The position numbers were made by a program, and so were the translations under genes. The notes under the pieces are model-generated. The model saw only the letters and a program-made list of their open reading frames with translations. It had not been told where the DNA came from and did no database searches. This document shows, piece after piece, positions 54,501-61,400 of a stretch of DNA of 64,000 nucleotides (position 1 is its first letter; the number at the start of each line of letters is the position of its first letter). The DNA comes from Salipaludibacillus sp047795645. Its GTDB lineage: Bacteria > Bacillota > Bacilli > Bacillales > Salisediminibacteriaceae. The stretch lies in the NCBI RefSeq assembly GCF_047795645.1, contig NZ_CP181045.1, forward strand, positions 2,356,001 through 2,420,000. Direction: 5' to 3'.

Positions 54501-56560
54501 AAATTACCTAGAACATTATCGATATTTTGAACCATTAATTCTTCCTTATCATAGTTAATAACTTCTGAATCCGATAATTCTCTCAATACAGTAACTACGA
54601 ACTCTTTCGTTACTGATGTATTTCCATCTGATACGGTTGCAATCAGAACAACTTGTTGACTTCCTACTTCATAAGAAGGTCTGTGTACTTTCCCCTCATT
54701 TGTAATAATTTCTTGATTTAGTGATTCCCAAGTAATCGTTGTACTGTAGGAACCAGTACTCGGTAAAGATAAATCGGTTGTAATTTCGTCTTTGCTTTCA
54801 TTTTGATTTATAAAATCGATATAATCTAATTTACTTACAACAGAATTTAGTGTTAGTCCATCTAATTTTGCTATTTTTGACTCACTCACCTCTTTTAAGG
54901 CTGCTATTTCTGTGGCAGATAACGCACCATTGTATACTTGGAAGTCAGCAACTAATCCTCCGAAGTATGGATCTGCCTGATAAAAAGATCTGCCTATATA
55001 TCCACTTCCACCATTACCATTATTAATTTCCTCTAATGTATAACCATTTGTAGAACCCGTTGCTATTTCCACACCGTCTATATAGAGTGTTAACGTTTCG
55101 TCTTCTCCGTCCATAACCGTTGTCACAAGCTTCCAATCACCTACTGTTAATGCACCTGAAGCTGACGTTGCATTGGCTTCATTTTGCCAGCTTGTAATCC
55201 CTAACCCAAGACGTGCATATCCTGCTCCATTACGCGGAGTGAAAAAGGTATATTTATCGCTATCTTGACCTAATGCATATAACCATTCTGCAGATTGATT
55301 TCCTTTCCAATTAACTATTGATGAAACACTTACACTTTCTAAATCATCTAATACACCTTCTGGCATTTCAATGTAAGAAGAAGTGCTACCCCCTTCGAAG
55401 TTAATAGCGCCTACATTCTCACCATTAATCCACTGAGCATTTTCTGGATTTATCCAATCCCCATCAAAGTTACCCGTCGAATCTAATACTGTAGTACCAT
55501 CAATATTGTTCATCTCGTAATGAAGAATTATTTCCTCATTAATCGGTTGACTAGCTTCCTCAACAGTTATTTCACTAGTAGCAGTAAAACCACCATCTAT
55601 TGTGGTTACCGTAATTTTTGCACTACCTGCGTTTTGTGCAGTGATATTTCCACTGTCGTCTACCGCTACTATATTCTCATCACTACTTGTCCATTCAACA
55701 CCTTTATTCGTTGCATCTTCTGGAGTAACTGTTACTCCTAGTTGTACCGTTTCTCCTTCTGTCAATGTAATTGTTTCTTGATCAAGGGAAACACCCGTTA
55801 CGTTCACTTCATTTATATCTTCTTCCGTTAGGGCGTAGTTATATACCTTGAAGTCAGCTAAATTTCCTGTAAATGCTGGGTCAGGATTATATAGCGATCT
55901 GCCAATAAATCCAATATAATCTGAATCTGCATCCACGCCCTCATCAAGTATGTCTATAATTGAGTACGTATGCGTCGTTTCGCCTGTGAATTCTCCATTT
56001 ATATAATAGGAGACAATGCCTTCTGCAAAACTCGCTGTAAATGTATGATATTCTCCATCAGCGAGAGTCGCCTCTTGAAAAAGAACCTCATTTTCCGCAT
56101 CTTTTAATCCAAATCGAACATTTCCCCCCTGCTGTTTCGGATTAAAAAAAACATAATTTGTTACATTCGGCCAATCAGCTCTTTGAGTCCCTAGGTTATA
56201 TAGCCAATGATTCGCCTCTGTGCTTGTACTAAATGTTGTCTCAATCGTGAAGGTTTCATCTTCGATAAGTCCTTGTGGTAATTCCACATATTTGGATGGA
56301 TCTCCAGTGAAGTTTAGAATCGCTTCACTATTTTCTTCTACGAAATCCCCCTCTTCAAATCCTACATAATCTGCATCGAATCCATTGTTCGTCACATCGA
56401 TTAATTTACTTTCCGATGCTGTCATGTCATAGTGAGCAACCAAACCCTCTTCTGTTCCCTCAAATTCTACTGCCTGTATCGCTTGCACTGGGAGTAGGGA
56501 CAATACCATCAAAATAGTCAAAAACATCGACATATACTTCGTCCTACTTTTACGTTTCAT
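50006..56560 (-). CDS. Giant secreted multidomain GH43 protein with peptidoglycan-binding tail (copy 1)
   Basis: 2184 residues. Approximate domains are: signal peptide 1-30; LamG-like 40-250; Big_2 255-335; LamG 345-550; two Ig-like ITWES-type repeats 575-750; GH43-like propeller 757-1060; LamG 1090-1290; DUF5018-like 1295-1380; true GH43 1387-1667; FIVAR helical module 1677-1740; and three 147-residue double peptidoglycan-binding repeats 1743-2184. The second GH43 has the acidic triad in context (LYADPQ, AIDPYVF, FREGVVVF). The first has RDAH in place of the RDPF seen in copy 2, so its activity is less sure. It likely trims arabinan side chains while held to the cell wall. GGAGGGG precedes the ATG. 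Confidence 0.88.
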   Translation of the reverse strand: MKRKSRTKYMSMFLTILMVLSLLPVQAIQAVEFEGTEEGLVAHYDMTASESKLIDVTNNGFDADYVGFEEGDFVEENSEAILNFTGDPSKYVELPQGLIEDETFTIETTFSTSTEANHWLYNLGTQRADWPNVTNYVFFNPKQQGGNVRFGLKDAENEVLFQEATLADGEYHTFTASFAEGIVSYYINGEFTGETTHTYSIIDILDEGVDADSDYIGFIGRSLYNPDPAFTGNLADFKVYNYALTEEDINEVNVTGVSLDQETITLTEGETVQLGVTVTPEDATNKGVEWTSSDENIVAVDDSGNITAQNAGSAKITVTTIDGGFTATSEITVEEASQPINEEIILHYEMNNIDGTTVLDSTGNFDGDWINPENAQWINGENVGAINFEGGSTSSYIEMPEGVLDDLESVSVSSIVNWKGNQSAEWLYALGQDSDKYTFFTPRNGAGYARLGLGITSWQNEANATSASGALTVGDWKLVTTVMDGEDETLTLYIDGVEIATGSTNGYTLEEINNGNGGSGYIGRSFYQADPYFGGLVADFQVYNGALSATEIAALKEVSESKIAKLDGLTLNSVVSKLDYIDFINQNESKDEITTDLSLPSTGSYSTTITWESLNQEIITNEGKVHRPSYEVGSQQVVLIATVSDGNTSVTKEFVVTVLRELSDSEVINYDKEELMVQNIDNVLGNLTLPTTGKYGSTISWESENSSIITSTGEVIRPSYGDGNTSVKLTATLSKNDETIIKEFTAEVKELPLEEDFEGYLFTYMPGEGFPNGEQIYFGLSEGNNPLNWNALNNGEAVISSVLGEEGVRDAHIIRSPEGDKFYMIATDLRIRNNTSWGQSVRNGSRSIMVWESTDLIDWSEQRMVEVAPPEAGNTWAPESFYDETTGEYIVFWASSLYENEEQRANGNSYHRMMYAKTRDFHTFTDPEVYMDFGYSIIDTTMIEHDGRIHRITKGGYSTDTRPVNDFVFQEVGDSVLDPDFEFIKEGIGIGDIDRGEGPAIFKSNTEEKWYLLIDEYGGRGYILFETTDLISGNWKLSEDVHLPNRARHGTVLPITQEEHQRLQKNTPGVKEPTEPTDPVEPSEEPILKYNFEESSTDGSIQDGSGNNYTGTLHGNATYVTNEEKDSQVLYLDGTNNTFAAFPTGFFDGKDNVTISMDIKAETVSGNFFTFAVGSNNQKYMFLRTRDTAIRNAITVNGWQNEEDVSANTVSIQNDWINVNLVITPTSMAMYKDGLLVDENNNVTTSISDLGTDLLAYLGRSFYTEDPFFRGSFDNVEVFNRALSKEEIQEKQLSSTGIANFEIADQRGQTEIDSNASTIKVAFKGKDVDVTNLKPSISVLSNSTVTPTSGEAQDFTNPVIYTVTDEDGNTQEWTVSVEVYPSATLPGLYADPQVHISGDTFYMYPTTDGFEGWSGTQFKAFSSKDLLNWEDHGVIIDLATDDVEWATGNAWAPGFAERDGFYYHYFSANQQIGVSKSSSPTGGFEDALNEPLIPRGEYAGQAIDPYVFTDEDGESYFYWGNGALWGAKLNEDMISLAEEPVNMTPANFREGVVVFKREGTYYLMWSENDTRDEDYQVAYATGPSPMGPWTKKEVILSKDTDKGILGTGHHSILQMPNSDDFYIVYHRFAIPDGNGTNRETMIDKMEFNEDGTIKTVVPTLEGITEPVYIIPDDSSETSTEELESLLDTAKAYTNEGDYTEESFATLESGITAAEETLANEEATQEDIDAAVTALQAAIDQLEAATDPDPILKDGYSGEEVVTLKQNLSKLGFGNFPTSPSERFGPVTASVVLSFQHYFGLEMTGMAGEETLSLIDEILNSIYTDGNTAPEIRDLKLDLTLLGFGNFPMDPSENYGPVTMGVVSDFQAANQLVVSGIADPVTLALLAEQVDALTLDVPYKDGDTGQEIVTLKENLTQLGFGNFPTSPSERFGPVTESVVIAFQSYFGLDASGEADQTTLDLIDEILNGIYTDGKSAAEIRDLKLDLTLLGYGNFPTDPSENYGPVTMGVVRAYQEANDLVVSGIADPVTLALLAEQVDEVKLDVPYKDGDIGYEIFLLKLKLTELGFGNFPASPSDVYGPVTEAVVTSFQVYFDLHVTGEANQETLDLMDEILNSVYTDGNSAPEVKDMKLKLTSLGYGNFPTNPSENYGPVTMGVVRDFQQANDLMVSGIADPVTLEKLDSLSE

Positions 56561-56886
56561 TCTTTCCCCTCCATGAATTTAATTTTAATTATTAATTTTT
56601 GTTTTCGATCTTCCTTCCTTTAAATTAATAAATGTGTATCGTTGATTAATCTAGATAGCTATGTTCCATCACAATAAACACTAGAACTTGCTTTTTTTAT
56701 AAGAAACCTAATTTATCACATTAAAATATTTTGTACTTTTTCCTGACTCTCTTATTTCTATAAATCTTAATAAACGAAAGTAGCACCTACGCTTTTATAC
56801 TGTTTATAAATTCGTAGATGCTAATTCATGTGTCCTGATATGAATATCGTATTTTGTTTTCTCTAAGGATCGTTACTATTGGTTTT
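56561..56886. other. Intergenic region between the two giant genes
   Basis: An AT-rich stretch that should hold the promoter of giant gene 1. I see no gene, operator palindrome or repeat apart from the terminator hairpin at its right end. Confidence 0.4.
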
Positions 56887-56915
56887 ACTAGCTTTCAAGT
56901 TACTTGAAAGCTAGT
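56887..56915 (-). terminator. Terminator-like hairpin after giant gene 2
   Basis: ACTAGCTTTCAAG (56887-56899) pairs with CTTGAAAGCTAGT (56903-56915) around three bases. It is a near copy of the hairpin at 49943-49976, with the same spacing logic to its gene. Confidence 0.8.
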
Positions 56916-56945
56916 TGCCCATTTCGTCTTCTTTTTCTTACTCGT

Positions 56946-58455
56946 TCATTCAGACAATGAATCTAGTTTCGCTAAGGTCACGTAATCTGCAATCCCACTC
57001 ACTATTAAGTCATTTGCTTGTTGGAAATCTCTGACGACGCCCATCGTCACCGGTCCGTAGTTTTCAGACGGATCCGAAGGGAAGTTGCCATAGCCCAAGG
57101 AAGTCAATTTTAGCTTCATGTCTTTCACTTCTGGTGCAGACTTTCCGTCTGTGTAGACGGAGTTTAAGATCTCATCCATCAGATCTAGTGTTTCCTGATT
57201 CGCTTCTCTCGTCACTTCAAGATCGAAGTAAACTTGGAACGAACTGACGACCGCTTCTGTCACGGGACCATACACGTCAGAAGGAGACGATGGGAAATTC
57301 CCAAATCCTAATTGTGTTAAGTTTAATTTAAGAAGGAAAATCTCATAGCCGACATCTCCGTCTTTATATGGAACGTCAAGCTTGATTTCGTCTACTTGTT
57401 CCGCGAGCAGCGCTAAGGTCACTGGATCTGCGATGCCGCTAACGACAAGATCATTCGCTTCTTGATACGCTCTCACAACGCCCATCGTTACCGGTCCATA
57501 GTTTTCCGATGGATCCGTCGGGAAATTACCGTATCCAAGAAGCGTCAAATCTAGCTTTAAGTCTCTGATTTCAGATGCTGAGTTTCCATCTGTATAGATG
57601 CCGTTCAAAATCTCGTCTATCAAGTCGAGTGTCGTTTGATCGGCTTCACCTGATACATCTAATCCAAAGTAATTTTGGAACGCAACGACCACAGACTCCG
57701 TCACAGGACCAAAATGCTCCGATGGTAATGTTGGGAAATTGCCAAATCCTAATAGTGTTAAGTTCTCTTTCAGTGTGACGATCTCTTGGCCAGTGTCCCC
57801 GTCTTTATAAGGAACATCAAGCGTCAAGGCATCCACTTGTTCCGCTAGTAACGCAAGCGTCACAGGATCGGCAATGCCGCTGACAACTAGTTGATTAGCT
57901 GCTTGGAAGTCACTCACAACCCCCATCGTTACCGGTCCATAGTTTTCCGATGGATCCATCGGGAAATTTCCAAATCCAAGAAGCGTCAAATCTAGCTTCA
58001 AGTCTCTGATTTCAGGTGCTGTATTTCCATCGGTATAAATCGAATTTAAAATCTCATCGATAAGCGATAATGTTTCTTCTCCTGCCATACCCGTTGCTTC
58101 AAGTCCAAAGTAATGCTGGAAGGAACGGACAACCGATTCTGTCACAGGACCAAATCGCTCTGATGGAGAAGCTGGGAAATTCCCAAATCCTAATTGCGAT
58201 AAGTTTTGTTTCAGAGTCACAACTTCTTCACCTGTATATCCATCTTTCAAGACTGGATCTGGGTCTGTTGCTGCTTCTAACTGATCGATTGCTGCTTGCA
58301 AGGCTGTTACAGCTGCATCGATATCTTCTTGCGTCACTTCTTCATTTGCAAGTGTTTCTTCAGCCTCTGCAATTCCTGACTGTAAGCTAGCAAACGATTC
58401 TTCTGTATATTCTCCTTCATTTGTGTAAGCTTTTGCTGTGTCTAGTAGGCTCTCA
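56946..58455 (-). repeat. Duplicated 3' block of giant gene 2 (colinear with 50006-51515)
   Basis: It aligns without net indels at offset 6940 to the end of giant gene 1. It covers FIVAR and all six peptidoglycan-binding modules, again as three 441-bp repeats. Divergence is confined to scattered substitutions. Confidence 0.9.
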
Positions 58456-61400
58456 AGTTCTTCCGTGTTTACTTCTGGAATTACTTCTCCTTCAACTGTG
58501 ACACTGCTTACTGCCATATAACCACCATTTACTGTCGTAACAGTAATGTAAACTGATCCTTCTCGAAGTGCTGTTACCTTTCCATTTTCATCTACTACAG
58601 CAACGTCTTCATCACTGCTTGACCAAGTTACATGTTTATTCTCTGCATCTTCAGGTGTCACTGTCGCCACCAATTCGACTTCTTCTCCAGCTGACAGCGT
58701 AACTGTTTCTTCATTTAGCGTGACTCCTGTAACAGTGATTTCTGTACTAGGTTCCTCCACACTAGGCACATTTTCCATTAAACGCTCATGTTCTGCTTTT
58801 GTTACTGGTAACACAGATCCATGTCGGATTCCTGATGGGAAGCTATAGCTACTCGGCTCCGTCCACTCTCCAGAATCTAAGTCCGTGGATTCTAACGGCA
58901 CATAGCCTCTTTGTGCAAATTCATCCACAAATAGGTACCATTTTTCTTCTGTGTTCGATTTGAAAATGATTGGTCCTTCTGTATGGCCAACATAATCACG
59001 TCCAACACTTCTTTTGATGAGTTCAAAATTCTCATCTAAAATCGAATCCCCTACGTCTTGGAAAATATATTTTCCATCTGGTGCTTCAGTGGAATTATTT
59101 CTTTCATCTTTATGGAATCGATAGATTTTGCCATCATGTTCTAACATCGTCGTATCAATAACAGAGTACCCATAGTCTATATAAATTTCAGGCTCGGTAA
59201 ACGTATGGAAATCCCTCGTTTTTGTATACATCATTCGATTGTACGTTGCACCTGAGTTTCTTTGAGCTTCATTTTCATAAAGTTTAGAAGCCCAGAAGAC
59301 AATATATTCGCCCGTTGTATCGTCGTAATATATTTCCGGTGCCCATGTATTCCCAGCTTCTGATGGTGCAACTTCTGCCATTCGTTGTTCAGACCAATTA
59401 ATTAGATCGGTAGATTCCCAAACCATAATCGACCTACTTCCTCTAGTCTGAGCTCTATGCCAGTCATGATTTCCATAAATTCTTAAATCAGTAGCGATCA
59501 TATAGAACTTATCACCCTCTGGTGAACGAATGATAAATGGATCTCTCAACCCTTCTTCCCCTAATTCTGAGATAATCGCTGGATTATTATTATTTAATGC
59601 TTGATAGTTTAGCGGATCATTTCCTTCACTTAAGGAGAAGAAAATTTGCTCGCCATCAGAACGACCTTCCCCTCTCATATAGCTAAAGAGGTATCCTTCA
59701 TAATCGACTTTTTCTGGCATTTCTTTTACGGTTGCTAAAAATGACTTTGTAATCAATTCGTCATTCAGTGTGATTGTAGCGTTTAACCTAACTGTCACAT
59801 CCCCACTACCATACGCTGGACGATAAACCTCTCCTGTTGTCGTGATCACAGACGAATCAGCAGTATCCCATGTGATCGTTGAACCGTTCTCTCCAGTAGT
59901 AGGTAAGGTCAAGTTTCCACGAACATCATTAATGTTATAAACTTTCAAATCCTTTGCATCATTGATCATAGCCTCAGAATCTGTTGGTAATCTAAACACC
60001 GTTACTGTAAATTCTTTCTCAACCGAATTTGTACCGTCAGATATTGTCACTGTAATGACAACTTCCTGACTACCTTCCTCATAAGAAGGTCTCGTTACGG
60101 TGCCGTCGTTTGAAATGATATCTTGATTGCTTGATTCCCATGTTAACGAAGTATCATAATCACCCGACGTATGGAATAATAAATGACTTGTTAGTTCATC
60201 TTTGTTCTCATTATTATTCATAAAAAACTCGTAATCAAGTTGATTTGCAACATACTCGAGGATGAACCCATTCATCTCAGCAATCTTTTCATCCATACCT
60301 TCTTGTAAATCACTTACTTCGGATGCAGATAATGCATCGTTATACACTTGGAAATCAGCAATCATCCCACCAAAGTATGGATCACTTGCATAGAACGATC
60401 TACCAATAAATCCACTTCTACCATTGGCATTGTTGATTTCTTCTAACGTGTAACCGTTTGTAGAACCAGTTCCAACTTCCACGCCGTCAATATAAAGCGT
60501 TAATGTTTCCTCTTCACCATCCATCACAGCCGTAACAACCTTCCAATTATCGGAATCTAATGTACCTGTAGTGCCATTAGCCGCTGCTTCATTTTGCCAG
60601 CTTGTAATTCCTAAACCAAGGCGCGCAGAATTGTTACCGGAATTCCGACTAGGTGTCACGTAGAAATATTTATCACTATCTTGACCTAATGCGAAAATCC
60701 ACTCAGCTTGATTATTCCCTTTCCAGTTTACCAACGAGGAAACGGTTACACTTTCAAGCCCATCAAGAACACCTTCTGGCATTTCAATGTAAGAAGAAGT
60801 GGTGCCCCCATCAAAGCTAATCGCCCCGGTATTTTCCCCTCTAATCCACTCAGAATTTTCTGGATTGATCCAATCAGCATCATAATTACCTGTCGTATCT
60901 GGCACAGTTGTACCATCGATATTGTTCATCTCGTAATGAAGAATTTTGTCTCCATCGCCAGGTTCTTCAATCGGATTTATAAATTCTTCATCAGCCAATG
61001 TTTTGATTTCACCACTTGAAAGTGCTCGATTATATACTTGGAATTCATCGAAGATCCCATCAAATAAATTATGGGAGTCTCTTCTAGATTTCCCTAAATA
61101 ATTCATTGTTGTCTCCAATAACATTCTAGGTTCAACATTGTATGTCGAGCTTCTCGATACCTCTTCACCATTAAGATACATTACGGCATCGAATCCTTCG
61201 ATTGTTATTGCTATATGTTGCCATTGATTTGTTGATATTCTTGAATCTCTTAAAGCATATTTGTAGTTACTACCCAAAAGCGTATTTTGATTAGAAAATT
61301 TCTCAGTAAACGGAGTAACAATAGCAAACTCCAAATTCCCGGAATCTCCTTGAGTACTTAAATACATCGTGTTTCGATTTACGTTTCTACCTGTTTCTGA

